Positions 42,996 through 52,238 of a stretch of 64,000 nucleotides of DNA are shown here, one piece after another. This stretch comes from Eubacterium callanderi. Lineage in GTDB: Bacteria > Bacillota > Clostridia > Eubacteriales > Eubacteriaceae. The translations under genes and the position numbers were made by a program. Position 1 is the stretch's first letter. The number at the start of each line of letters is the position of its first letter. The notes beneath the pieces are model-generated. The model saw only the letters and a list, made by a program, of their open reading frames with translations, searched no databases and was not told where the DNA came from. Location of the stretch: contig NZ_FRBP01000016.1 in NCBI RefSeq assembly GCF_900142645.1, positions 62,001 through 126,000 on the forward strand, given 5' to 3'.

Positions 42996-43934
42996 ATGGA
43001 AGATTCTTTTTCCGGTTATCATCCGGTCATTAATTTCGGTTATTTTGTCGCGGTGCTTCTTTTTAGCATGTTTATCCTTCACCCAGTGTTTTTACTGATA
43101 TCGCTCTTTGCGGCCTTTGTCTATTCAGGCATCCTGAAGGGATGGCTTAAAGCGCTGAAGTCCGCCTTGCTCTGCCTGCCGGTGATCATCATCGTGATGC
43201 TGATCAACCCCCTGTTTAACCACTATGGCGTTACGATTCTTTTCTATCTTAACAACGGCAACCCCATCACGATGGAATCCATTGTCTACGGGATATTCAT
43301 GGGCATAACGCTGATTACGGTTTTCATCTGGTTTTCCTGCTACAGCAAGGTGATGACCTCGGATAAGTTTATCTTTTTATTCGGGCGCATCATTCCCGCC
43401 CTGTCCCTGATCCTTTCGATGGTACTGCGCTTTGTGCCGAAGTTTATCGCGGAGATCAAGGTGATCAGCAATGGACAGAAATGTATCGGGCGGGATCTGA
43501 GCAATGGGAGTATCTTTGAGCGGGCCCGGCACGGGGTGACTATTTTGTCAATCATGATTACTTGGGCGCTGGAAAACGCCATCGAGACAGCAGACAGCAT
43601 GAAGGCGCGGGGATATGGGCTTAAGGGCAGAACTGCTTTCTCCATTTACCGCTTTGACCGCCGCGACGCAGTGGCTTCTGTCGTTATGCTGGCCGTCCTG
43701 GCCTGTGTGATTGCCGGGGTGTATCACGGCTTTGCCTTTGCGCAGTATAACCCGCAGATTAAGATGTCCGGGCTTCAGCCATTGTCACTGGGCAGCTTTT
43801 TTACCTATCTGTTTTATTTTATCTTTTGTATGATGCCGGTCATTATCGACGGTGTGGCTGAGTTCAAGTGGTGGTGGCTTAAGAGACGCATTCCTGAAGC
43901 AGAGGCGCGGCACGAAGGAGTTGAGGTTATTTGA
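42996..43934 (+). CDS. ecfT: ECF transporter T component (EcfT)
   Basis: 312 residues with about six membrane helices. The EcfT signatures are present: the coupling-helix region SNGSIFERARHGVTIL near 168 and the Ala-Arg-Gly motif in SMKARGYGLKGRT near 200, which touch the ATPases. LENAIETAD before it is also typical. It links the ATPase dimer to S components inside the membrane. RBS GAGGGGAG. The next gene starts at its stop codon. It may serve both S components of the locus, and possibly the solitary ThiT or CbiM. Confidence 0.88.
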   Translation: MEDSFSGYHPVINFGYFVAVLLFSMFILHPVFLLISLFAAFVYSGILKGWLKALKSALLCLPVIIIVMLINPLFNHYGVTILFYLNNGNPITMESIVYGIFMGITLITVFIWFSCYSKVMTSDKFIFLFGRIIPALSLILSMVLRFVPKFIAEIKVISNGQKCIGRDLSNGSIFERARHGVTILSIMITWALENAIETADSMKARGYGLKGRTAFSIYRFDRRDAVASVVMLAVLACVIAGVYHGFAFAQYNPQIKMSGLQPLSLGSFFTYLFYFIFCMMPVIIDGVAEFKWWWLKRRIPEAEARHEGVEVI

Positions 43935-46018
43935 TCCGGCAGACAGTGGAGATTGGCTTTGGGCGGAGCTCGCCCCGGGCTGTTTTGCAGAGAAGCTATG
44001 TGCTCAACAACCATTTGAGTGGTGAGGTCGTTATTCCAAAAGGCTTTACGGATATTGAGGTATCGGCCTTTAAAGACATGAAAAATATTACAAGGATTGT
44101 CCTGCCCAAAACGCTTTTACATATTGATGAGCGGGCCTTCTGGGGTTGTGAGAGACTTGAGGAGATTATGCTGCCCGATGGGGTGGAGTCCATTGGAGAT
44201 GAAGCCTTTTACGGCTGTAAGTCGTTGGAATATGTACGGCTTCCCTCTGGACTCAGGATTATTTCAAAGGAGCTGTTTAAAAATTGCCTTAAGCTCAGAA
44301 CTGTGACAGGTCTCAGATCTGTACGGTGCGTTGAGGATGGCGCGTTCTGGAACTGCCGGTCTCTGGCAGCCATTGAATTTGGCGGGAAAATTGAAGCTAT
44401 CGGGGTCTACGCCTTTTACCGCTGCGAGAGATTGGAAAAGCTGAGTTTTAAAGGCACGGTGAAGTGCCTGAAGAGCCACTGCTTTGACGGCGCCGGGCTT
44501 AGAGAGCTGTTTCTGCCGGAGGGGCTCGAGCAGATCCGGGACGGAGCCTTTCTGCACTGCGGCAGGCTGCGCCGTCTGGTTTTGCCAAAATCCCTTTTGG
44601 CCATCGGCAGCTATGCCTTTGCGGGCTGCGCGCATTTAACAAAAATAATATTTCAAGGCGGGGTCCCTGCATTCGGACCGGCCGCTTTCCCTTCAAACGC
44701 ACGGGTTGTTTGTCGTTGGAATCAGGATTCCCGGCTTCTGATGGAAGCCCGGGGATTTAAATTATGCCGAAAACAGGACGGCTTCGCGCTCTATCTGTAC
44801 CATTGCCCTGAAACAGCAGTACTCGAATTCGAGACTTACCCCAAGGATACATTTCTCCTGGTCTTTGGCATCCGGGAGATACCGCCAAGAGGCTATTGCG
44901 GCCGTGAAAAAATCAGAAAAGTGCTCATCGGCGAGGGCGTGGAGTGCATTGGGCAAAAAGCCTTTGCAGATTGTAAGAGCCTGGGGGAGGTTACTTTTCC
45001 CAAAAGTCTGAAAACCGTGAGTGAGGGCGCTTTTAAGGGATGCCCTGTGGAAGAATTGATTATTCCGGAAAATGTGGCGTGTATTGAGCGTTTCAGCTTC
45101 CGGGACACAAAGCGCCTGAGACGTGTCGATTTTCTTGGAAAGGCTGAGCTGGACAATCAGGTTTTTGCAGGCAGTGCCGTCAAGGCGCTTTATCTGCACC
45201 GCGGCATGGCGCTCAGACCCTTTCTTATGCAGGCGGTCACGCTGCTTTGCCAGCCAGAGGAGGAGGGAATGATCGCTTTTTTCAAAAGCATGGGCTACGC
45301 GGTATCCGATGCCGGAGCCTGGAAAGCCTTAAGGCTCACGCACTACCGTCAGGTGGTTAGCGTTCCCCCGCCCGGCGCGCTGGTGGAGCCGTCGGTGCGG
45401 CATATCGGAAAGCAGGTTGAAAGCTTTCAGTATGCCGGCCAGAGCCGGCTTCGCAAAATCGTGATCGCAGAGGGAACAGAGACAATCGGGGCGGGCGCGT
45501 TCTTTAACTGTGACGCGCTGGAGGAGGTGGTGCTTCCGGACAGCCTGAGGCATCTGGAGCACAGCTGCTTTGCGAACTGCCGGAGCCTGGAAAGAATCCG
45601 GCTGCCAGAGGGGCTCACTGTTCTGCCGGCCCGGGCTTTCCGGGACTGCAGGCGCTTAAAGGCAGTGGACCTGCCGAAAACTATCAGACTCATTGACCAG
45701 GGGTGCTTTCAAAATTGTGAACGGTTGGAGCAGGTCAACTGGCCCGGCGGGCTTTTGAGGATCAACGAATATGCCTTTTACGGCTGCCAGGCGCTGGCTT
45801 CGTTCTGTCTGCCGCAATGTGTGTCAATTATTGAAAAAAATGCTTTTACAAACTGTAAGAAGATTAAGTATGTAAAGGCTGGTGCCGGCGTCACGTATTT
45901 TTCGCCTCAGAGCTTTGCGTCGCGGACGGTTCTGGAGTGCCCGGAAAATTCCGTCACTCTGAAAATGGCCCGTGAAGCGGGGCTAAAGACCAAGGTATCA
46001 GCACTGTACAAAAAATAA
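43931..46018 (+). CDS. Large BspA-type leucine-rich repeat protein, no signal peptide
   Basis: 695 residues, about twenty-odd LRR_5 units in blocks (about 35-260, 310-390 and 475-670), for example IGDEAFYGCKSLEYVRLPSGL. Irregular segments without repeats separate the blocks. No signal peptide or membrane segment is seen, so the product is presumably cytoplasmic despite its neighbours. The TTG start at 43931 overlaps the ecfT stop, with GGAG about 10 bases upstream; GTG at 43946 is an alternative. Lying between ecfT and ecfA, it is the physical centre of the transporter operon. It could be an assembly or regulatory scaffold, but this is unknown. Confidence 0.75.
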   Translation: MIRQTVEIGFGRSSPRAVLQRSYVLNNHLSGEVVIPKGFTDIEVSAFKDMKNITRIVLPKTLLHIDERAFWGCERLEEIMLPDGVESIGDEAFYGCKSLEYVRLPSGLRIISKELFKNCLKLRTVTGLRSVRCVEDGAFWNCRSLAAIEFGGKIEAIGVYAFYRCERLEKLSFKGTVKCLKSHCFDGAGLRELFLPEGLEQIRDGAFLHCGRLRRLVLPKSLLAIGSYAFAGCAHLTKIIFQGGVPAFGPAAFPSNARVVCRWNQDSRLLMEARGFKLCRKQDGFALYLYHCPETAVLEFETYPKDTFLLVFGIREIPPRGYCGREKIRKVLIGEGVECIGQKAFADCKSLGEVTFPKSLKTVSEGAFKGCPVEELIIPENVACIERFSFRDTKRLRRVDFLGKAELDNQVFAGSAVKALYLHRGMALRPFLMQAVTLLCQPEEEGMIAFFKSMGYAVSDAGAWKALRLTHYRQVVSVPPPGALVEPSVRHIGKQVESFQYAGQSRLRKIVIAEGTETIGAGAFFNCDALEEVVLPDSLRHLEHSCFANCRSLERIRLPEGLTVLPARAFRDCRRLKAVDLPKTIRLIDQGCFQNCERLEQVNWPGGLLRINEYAFYGCQALASFCLPQCVSIIEKNAFTNCKKIKYVKAGAGVTYFSPQSFASRTVLECPENSVTLKMAREAGLKTKVSALYKK

Positions 46019-46052
46019 AGGAGGCTTGAGCAGCAGAGCTGCTTAAAAAGAT

Positions 46053-47747
46053 ATGGCAGAAGTAGAAATAAGGGATTTGATGTTCACCTATCCGGAGATG
46101 GAGAATCCGGCGCTTTGCAGCATCAATTTGGAGATAAATGACGGGGATTTTGTCGTTTTGTGCGGCAAGAGCGGCTGTGGCAAAAGTACGCTGCTGCGGC
46201 ATTTTAAAACAGTGCTCACGCCCCACGGAACACGGACAGGGGAGATTCTTTTTAAAGGGCGCGCGCTTTCTGAGGTGGATATCCGGACACAGAGCTCGGA
46301 AATTGGTTTTGTGCTGCAAAATCCAGACAATCAGATTGTGACGGATAAGGTGTGGCATGAGCTGGCCTTTGGGCTTGAGAGCCTGGGCTATGACACGCCG
46401 ACTATTCGCTTGAGAGTGGCGGAAATGGCCTCTTATTTTGGGATTCAGGCATGGTTCCGGCGGAATGTGAACGAGCTGTCCGGCGGGCAGAAGCAGCTGT
46501 TAAACCTGGCGGCCATCATGGCCATGCACCCGTCGCTGCTGATTCTGGACGAGCCTACCTCGCAGCTTGACCCCATTGCGGCTTCTGATTTTTTGGAAAC
46601 TGTCAAAAAGATTAACCGTGACCTGGGCACTACTATTATCATGACAGAGCACCGGCTTGAGGATATTTTTCCAGCCGCGGATAAGGTCATTGTCATGGAC
46701 CAGGGTTCGGTTATCGCTCAGGGGCTTCCGCGGGAAATCGGAAAAGAACTGCGGGGTATGGGGCATGATATGTTTTTGTCCATGCCTGCGCCCATGCAGA
46801 TTTATGCTGGAATCGATAATGAAATGCCCTGCCCGCTGACTGTGCGGGAGGGAAGGCAGTGGCTGTCGGAGCTGTTTGAGGGAAAGCCTGTCGAGAAAAA
46901 GAGTATTCCCATTGAGGCAGACCATTTTAAAGAAGCGGAGACCGTTGTCGAGCTGAGAGATGTCTGGTTCCGGTATGATAAAAATCTTCCCGATGTGGTA
47001 CGCGACCTGTCACTGGAGATCAAGCGGGGCCAGCTGTATGCCCTGGTAGGCGGCAACGGCACCGGCAAAACCACCACCCTGTCCTTGATCTCAGGTATTA
47101 ACCGGCCATACCGGGGAAAGGTAAAGCTTGAAGGGAGGGAAGTTCGAAAATATTCGGATAAGGAGCTGTTTCATGGCTTTCTGGGCGTTCTGCCCCAGAA
47201 TCCCCAGAGCCTTTTTGTCAAAAAGACAGTGGAGCTGGACCTGTTTGAGGCCATTGGCGGTACCAATGAGCGCAGGCGCTCCGAATTTGACAGCGACATG
47301 GACAAACGCACAGCGGTTGAGGGAATGGCGGAACTGATGCACATCGGACATCTTATGCAGCAGCATCCTTATGATCTCTCTGGCGGTGAGCAGCAAAGAC
47401 TGGCCCTTGCGAAAATTATGCTGTTAAAACCGCGTATTCTTTTGATGGATGAGCCGACAAAGGGGCTGGACAACCACTTTAAGCGGGAGCTGGCCGAAAT
47501 TCTCAAGCGCCTCCAGGAGCATGGGGTGACCATCGTGATGGTTTCCCACGATGTGGAATTCTGCGCCCAATACGCCGACACCTGCGGCCTGTTCTTTGAG
47601 GGCAGTATTGTGACCGCCAACACCCCGAGAGCCTTTTTTTCGGGAAACAGCTTTTATACGACCTCGGCCAACCGCTTGTCCCGGCATTTGTTTGACAATG
47701 CCATTACCGTGAAGGATGTGATCACATGCTGCCAAATGAATCTTTAG
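46053..47747 (+). CDS. Fused double ATPase of an ECF transporter (EcfA1-EcfA2)
   Basis: 564 residues with two ABC domains. Domain 1 (1-245): Walker A GKSGCGKST near 36, LSGGQKQ near 143, LILDEPTSQLD near 164. Domain 2 (292-545): Walker A GGNGTGKTT near 334, LSGGEQQR near 447, LLMDEPTKGLD near 468. The linker is about 45 residues. Most ECF modules use two separate ATPases; fusion ensures a fixed pair. Both domains keep the catalytic Glu, so both sites should hydrolyse ATP. An S component overlaps its end by 22 bp. Confidence 0.92.
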   Translation: MAEVEIRDLMFTYPEMENPALCSINLEINDGDFVVLCGKSGCGKSTLLRHFKTVLTPHGTRTGEILFKGRALSEVDIRTQSSEIGFVLQNPDNQIVTDKVWHELAFGLESLGYDTPTIRLRVAEMASYFGIQAWFRRNVNELSGGQKQLLNLAAIMAMHPSLLILDEPTSQLDPIAASDFLETVKKINRDLGTTIIMTEHRLEDIFPAADKVIVMDQGSVIAQGLPREIGKELRGMGHDMFLSMPAPMQIYAGIDNEMPCPLTVREGRQWLSELFEGKPVEKKSIPIEADHFKEAETVVELRDVWFRYDKNLPDVVRDLSLEIKRGQLYALVGGNGTGKTTTLSLISGINRPYRGKVKLEGREVRKYSDKELFHGFLGVLPQNPQSLFVKKTVELDLFEAIGGTNERRRSEFDSDMDKRTAVEGMAELMHIGHLMQQHPYDLSGGEQQRLALAKIMLLKPRILLMDEPTKGLDNHFKRELAEILKRLQEHGVTIVMVSHDVEFCAQYADTCGLFFEGSIVTANTPRAFFSGNSFYTTSANRLSRHLFDNAITVKDVITCCQMNL

Positions 47748-48613
47748 ACCGGTTTCTGGATGATTTTCTGGAGGGCGGCAAGCCAAAAGAAAAGTATGAG
47801 GTAAAAAAAAGAGAGGATGCGGCCCCAGTCCGGAGTGACCGCGAGCTCTGGGTGCCGCCAGCCGATGGCAGCCTGGTGGAAAAGCCAGAGAGCAGGAAGC
47901 TGTCAAAACGGACATGGGCGGCGCTGCTGATGATCTTTGTGCTCATTCCCCTCACGATTTTTATCGGTATCCGCATCGGGGACCGCAAGTATTTCTTTAT
48001 CAGTATGATGATCATGGTTTATTCCATGGTGCCCTTTGTGATGGTATTTGAGGGCCGGAGGCCCCAGGCCCGGGAGCTGGTCATATTGGCACTTTTAGCG
48101 GCCATTGCGGTGGCGGGGCGCGCGGCGTTTTTTATGCTGCCGCAGTTTAAGCCTGTCATCGCCGTCGTTATTGTGGCAGGGGTATGTTTTGGCGCCGAAT
48201 CCGGATTTTTGGTGGGGGCAGTGTCCATGTTTGCCTCCAATTTTTTTCTGACACAGGGCCCCTGGACCCCCTGGCAGATGTTTGCCACGGGCATCATCGG
48301 GTTTCTGGCAGGGCTTTTGTTTAAAAAAGGAAGATTAACGATGAAAAAGGGGCCCCTCTGCCTCTTTGGGTTTATGTCCACTTTCTTTATCTACGGCTTT
48401 TTAATGGATACGGCCAGTGTGCTTATGTACCAGAGTGAGGTGACCTGGTGGTCGGCGCTGCCCTTATATTTTTCAGGTGCGCCCTTTAATCTGATTTACG
48501 CCTGCTCAACGGTCATTTTCCTGTTTTTTGGAGCCAGGCCATTGATTGAAAAGCTGGAACGGATCAAGGTAAAATACGGCCTGATCGAGAACGGATCAGC
48601 CGGTAAATCTTAA
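47726..48613 (+). CDS. ECF transporter S component, copy 2
   Basis: 295 residues. An unusual soluble N-terminus (1-55, charged and Pro-rich) precedes about seven or eight helices. Strong matches to copy 1 (40583-41524): LIPLTIFIGIRIGDRKYFFIS, VFEGRRPQARELVILALLAAIAVAG, SNFFLTQGPWTPWQMFATGIIGFLAG and the ending LIEKLERIKVKYGL. The start overlaps the ATPase gene by 22 bp, with AAGGATG upstream. Two paralogous S components with one T and one A protein suggest two related ligands, or one high-affinity and one ordinary route. Substrate inferred, not seen. Confidence 0.83.
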   Translation: MLPNESLDRFLDDFLEGGKPKEKYEVKKREDAAPVRSDRELWVPPADGSLVEKPESRKLSKRTWAALLMIFVLIPLTIFIGIRIGDRKYFFISMMIMVYSMVPFVMVFEGRRPQARELVILALLAAIAVAGRAAFFMLPQFKPVIAVVIVAGVCFGAESGFLVGAVSMFASNFFLTQGPWTPWQMFATGIIGFLAGLLFKKGRLTMKKGPLCLFGFMSTFFIYGFLMDTASVLMYQSEVTWWSALPLYFSGAPFNLIYACSTVIFLFFGARPLIEKLERIKVKYGLIENGSAGKS

Positions 48614-48718
48614 AAAAATATCCCCATGCCTGTGTCAGGCGCTTTCATGGCCGCTGTACGGTGTTGGAGACAGCGCAGCGGCATAAAAAATATACATTAC
48701 ACAGAGGAAGGAAATGAA

Positions 48719-49600
48719 ATGGCAGAAAACATCAAAAGCACAAACCAAAGGGAGCGCAGTGCCCGACAGCGGCCCCCTGAGCCGAACAGCCAAAACCGGG
48801 GCGTCTACACAACGGCCATTGCCAGGCAGAATAAGGTCAGGCATCTGGTCATTGGCGGTGAGTACCGCACCATCGGGTCAAAGGCCTGCATGAATATCAC
48901 AAAAATCCACCGGCTGGAGCTTGCGCCCTCGGTGATGTCCATCGGAGAAAACGCATTCCGGGGCTGTACACAGCTGGTGGCGGTCAAGATGCCGGGCAGT
49001 GTGCGGGAAATCGGCGAGGCAGCCTTTATGGAGTGCCGCAAGCTGCGTGAGATCAATCTTCCCAAAAAGCTGCGGGTAATCCGGCCAAGAACCTTTAAGC
49101 TGTGCCGGGCCCTCAAGACCATTGAGCTGCCAGAAGCCCTTGAGGAAATTGGCGAGAACGCTTTTATCGACTGCGACAGCCTCCAGACGGTGGTCATTCC
49201 CAGGCAGATCGAGATGATCGCCTTCCGCACCTTTTATGGCTGCAAGCAGCTGCAGCAGGTCACCCTGCCGCCAGAGCTGAAAATCATCGGCCGGGAAGCC
49301 TTTGTCGGCTGTTGCTTTCAATCCCTGGCCCTGCCAGAGGGGCTGGTGACCATCGGGGACAGCGCGTTTTTAAAGTGCAAGTTTCTCGAGAGCATCCATA
49401 TTCCCGAAAGCGTCAGGCGCATTGAGAAGTGGGCCTTTCACGGCTGCCCGCGGCTGAAAAAGGTGGTGCTGCTCCATGATCCCGAGGTCATGGGCGACTG
49501 GCTTTTTAACAGAGGCAACACGGTGGTACACTGCAAAAGAAACTCAAAGGTTGACGACTACTGCAAAGAATTTCAATATAAAACCGAGTATGTAGACTGA
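48719..49600 (+). CDS. BspA-type leucine-rich repeat protein, paralogue of the 21.8-kb gene
   Basis: About 293 residues. A basic, Gln/Arg-rich N-terminus (1-40) precedes LRR_5 repeats such as IGEAAFMECRKLREINLPKKL. The order of words AFMECR, RTFKLCR, AFIDCD, TFYGCK, WAFHGCP and the tail W.FNRGN.VVHC is the same as in the protein at 21787. The two therefore descend from one gene and bracket the locus. No signal peptide. ATG 48719 has AGAGGAAGG upstream; an in-frame ATG at 48626 has none. Function unknown. Confidence 0.82.
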   Translation: MAENIKSTNQRERSARQRPPEPNSQNRGVYTTAIARQNKVRHLVIGGEYRTIGSKACMNITKIHRLELAPSVMSIGENAFRGCTQLVAVKMPGSVREIGEAAFMECRKLREINLPKKLRVIRPRTFKLCRALKTIELPEALEEIGENAFIDCDSLQTVVIPRQIEMIAFRTFYGCKQLQQVTLPPELKIIGREAFVGCCFQSLALPEGLVTIGDSAFLKCKFLESIHIPESVRRIEKWAFHGCPRLKKVVLLHDPEVMGDWLFNRGNTVVHCKRNSKVDDYCKEFQYKTEYVD

Positions 49601-49638
49601 CCGGTAAAAAGAATCACAATTGACAAAGGAGACGTATT

Positions 49639-51975
49639 TTGGCAGCTTTAAATCAGATTTTCGACCCATCCAGGCGTGATGTAAAAAGGCTTCAGAAAAC
49701 AGCGGACAGGATCCTGGCCCTGGAGGACGCAATGGCCGCGCTCAGCGACAGCGCCCTCAGAGATAAGACCGCGTTGTTCCGGAAAAGGCTTAAGGACGGA
49801 GAGCCGCTGGATCATTTGACCGCCGAGGCCTTTGCGGTGGTCAGGGAGGCGGCGTACAGGGCCATCGGCCTGAAGCCTTTTCCGGTTCAGCTCATCGGCG
49901 GGCTCGTCCTGCACGAGGGCAATATTGCCGAGATGAAAACCGGTGAGGGCAAAACCCTGGTGGCGGCCCTGCCCACCTACCTCAATGCCCTGGAGGGCAA
50001 GGGCGTTTTCGTGGTGACCGTCAACGATTATCTGGCCAGGCGGGACCGGGAGCTCATGGGGAAGATCCACGAGTTTCTGGGCCTGCGGGTCGGCCTTGTC
50101 GTCAGCGGGCAGACGCCGGAGGAAAAGAAAGCCGCCTATGCGGCTGATGTGGTCTACGGAACAAACAATGAGTTCGGCTTTGACTATCTGCGGGACAACA
50201 TGGCACTCAGCCTCGACAGCCAGGTTCAGCGGAGCCTCCATTATGCCATCATCGACGAGGTGGACAGCGTGCTCATCGACGAGGCCCGGACGCCCCTTAT
50301 TATCGCGGGGCCGGGCGGCCCCGAGAGCAAACTCTACCGCCTGGCCAACCGCTTTGTCAAGCTGCTGGGGCCAGAGGATTACGAGAAGGACGAAAAGCTG
50401 AAAGCCGTCCAGCTGACCGAGAAAGGAATCCAGCGGGCAGAGATGTTCTTCAGCGTGGACAACCTTGCCGATATTGTCAACATGGAGCTTTTTCACTGTA
50501 TTAACAAGGCGCTTTACGCCCATAAGCTGATGCAGCGGGACAGGGATTATATCGTGGCCGGCGGGGAAGTGGTGATTGTGGACGCGTTTACAGGCCGCAC
50601 CATGCCGGGCCGCCGGTTCTCAGACGGGCTGCATCAGGCCATCGAGGCCAAGGAAAATGTCCCGGTCAACGCCGAGACACAGACCATTGCCACCGTCACC
50701 TTTCAGAACTACTTCCGTATGTTTGATAAGCTCGCGGGCATGACCGGCACAGCCAAAACAGAGGAGGACGAGTTCTCCTCTATTTACAATCTGAACGTGG
50801 TCACCATCCCCACCAATAAGCCCATGATCCGGACCGATCATGAGGACGCGGTTTACGCGACCGAGGCGGCGAAATTTGAGGCAGTGACCCGGGACGTCCT
50901 TAAGCGTCATGAAAAGGGCCAGCCGGTTCTCATCGGCACCGTGTCCATCGAAAAGTCCGAGGCCCTCAGCGGCTATCTTCAGAGAGAAGGGATTGAGCAC
51001 ACCGTGCTCAATGCCAAATACCATGAGCAGGAGGCTGAGATCATCTCAAAGGCCGGCCAGGCCGGCGCGGTCACCATCTCGACCAACATGGCCGGCCGCG
51101 GCACAGACATTGGCCTGGGCGAAGGGGTTCAGGCGCTGGGAGGCTTATACGTGATCGGGACAGAAAGACATGAGAGCCGCCGCATCGACAATCAGCTGAG
51201 AGGGCGTTCGGGCCGTCAGGGTGATCCGGGAGAGTCCCGCTTTTATTTATCCCTGGAGGACCCGCTGCTGAGGATCTTCGGCGATGAGCGGATGAAAAAG
51301 CTCAGCGAGGTCATCGACCTTCAGGAGGGCGAGGCCATCACCAGCAAAATCCTGACAAAGGGCATTGAAAACGCCCAGAAAAAAATGGAAAGCAAGAATT
51401 TTGACGACCGTAAAAACGTTCTGAAATATGACAATGTGATGAACCGGCAGCGTGAGATCATCTACAAGCAGCGCCAGCAGGTTCTGGACGGCGAGAATAT
51501 ACACGACCAGATCCTCGCCATGGGGCAGCGTATCTTCGCCTCAGTGCTGGACATCTTCATGAGCGATCCCATCGCTGACCACTGGGATATCCAGGGACTG
51601 AAGGAGGCCCTGGGCAAATCCTTTTTTCCAGAGACCGATTTTAAGTTTGTCGATACGCTAAAGAGCCGGGAGGCGCTGGAGCAGGCTCTCGGCAGTCTTT
51701 TCAGCAGCCATCTTGAAAAACTTTCGGCCAAAATCGGCCGGGAAACACGGGACGCCCTTGAGAGAGAGGTGCTTTTAAAAGCCGTGGACATGGCCTGGAT
51801 GGACCATATCGACAACATGGACCAGCTAAAGCAGGGAATCGGCCTCAGAAGCTACGGGCAGAACGACCCCGTAAAGGAATATACCAAAGAAGGCTTTGCC
51901 ATGTTCGACGAAATGGTTCAGGAAATCCAGGAAAACACCATCAGGACGCTGCTGCGCTGCCAGGCGGACAGCTAG
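49639..51975 (+). CDS. secA: SecA preprotein translocase ATPase, short form (possibly SecA2)
   Basis: 778 residues. DEAD-type motifs are clear: [17 protein letters not shown] (Walker A, near 95), [15 protein letters not shown] near 205, [13 protein letters not shown] near 370, [12 protein letters not shown] near 485 and [13 protein letters not shown] near 520. The helical scaffold domain reads [29 protein letters not shown]. It powers export through SecYEG. It ends shortly after the scaffold and lacks the Cys-rich zinc tail of ordinary SecA, like accessory SecA2 proteins of Gram-positives. Start TTG with AAAGGAG upstream. Position after a surface-protein locus fits, but it may simply be a tail-less main SecA. 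Confidence 0.9.
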   Translation: MAALNQIFDPSRRDVKRLQKTADRILALEDAMAALSDSALRDKTALFRKRLKDGEPLDHLTAEAFAVVREAAYRAIGLKPFPVQLIGGLVLHEGNIAEMKTGEGKTLVAALPTYLNALEGKGVFVVTVNDYLARRDRELMGKIHEFLGLRVGLVVSGQTPEEKKAAYAADVVYGTNNEFGFDYLRDNMALSLDSQVQRSLHYAIIDEVDSVLIDEARTPLIIAGPGGPESKLYRLANRFVKLLGPEDYEKDEKLKAVQLTEKGIQRAEMFFSVDNLADIVNMELFHCINKALYAHKLMQRDRDYIVAGGEVVIVDAFTGRTMPGRRFSDGLHQAIEAKENVPVNAETQTIATVTFQNYFRMFDKLAGMTGTAKTEEDEFSSIYNLNVVTIPTNKPMIRTDHEDAVYATEAAKFEAVTRDVLKRHEKGQPVLIGTVSIEKSEALSGYLQREGIEHTVLNAKYHEQEAEIISKAGQAGAVTISTNMAGRGTDIGLGEGVQALGGLYVIGTERHESRRIDNQLRGRSGRQGDPGESRFYLSLEDPLLRIFGDERMKKLSEVIDLQEGEAITSKILTKGIENAQKKMESKNFDDRKNVLKYDNVMNRQREIIYKQRQQVLDGENIHDQILAMGQRIFASVLDIFMSDPIADHWDIQGLKEALGKSFFPETDFKFVDTLKSREALEQALGSLFSSHLEKLSAKIGRETRDALEREVLLKAVDMAWMDHIDNMDQLKQGIGLRSYGQNDPVKEYTKEGFAMFDEMVQEIQENTIRTLLRCQADS

Positions 51976-51980
51976 CGCCA

Positions 51981-52024
51981 AAAGGCCCTCAAGCGTGTTA
52001 CAGAACGCTTGAAAGCCTTTTTTA
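51981..52024 (+). terminator. Terminator after secA
   Basis: AAAGGC-CCTCAAGCGT pairs with ACGCTTGAAAGCCTTT around GTTACAGA, followed by TTTT. Confidence 0.85.
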
Positions 52025-52170
52025 CGCACGACAGAAAAGGATTGCATTATTGATTGAAAACGGTTATAATTGTACTGAAAGAAGAAAATTATTCCCCGAA
52101 CAGTTGGCGCGGTTCATAGGGAAACAGGACAATTAAATAAAAAACAGGGACAATTGTTGTCACCCTGAAT

Positions 52171-52211
52171 AAAAAACACTGAAGGCTCATTGGAGCTTTT
52201 GGTGTTTTTTT
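52171..52211 (+). terminator. Terminator-like hairpin before the next gene
   Basis: AAAAACACTGAAGGCTC pairs with GAGCTTTTGGTGTTTTT around ATTG. It may be a leader attenuator for the gene at 52239 or the end of an upstream short transcript. Confidence 0.7.
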
Positions 52212-52238
52212 GTTTGGTCTTATGGAGAGGAGTCCAGG

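Noticed and set aside
48626-48718. An upstream start for the LRR protein
   Set aside because: No ribosome binding site there, while AGAGGAAGG precedes ATG 48719 and the paralogue starts similarly.
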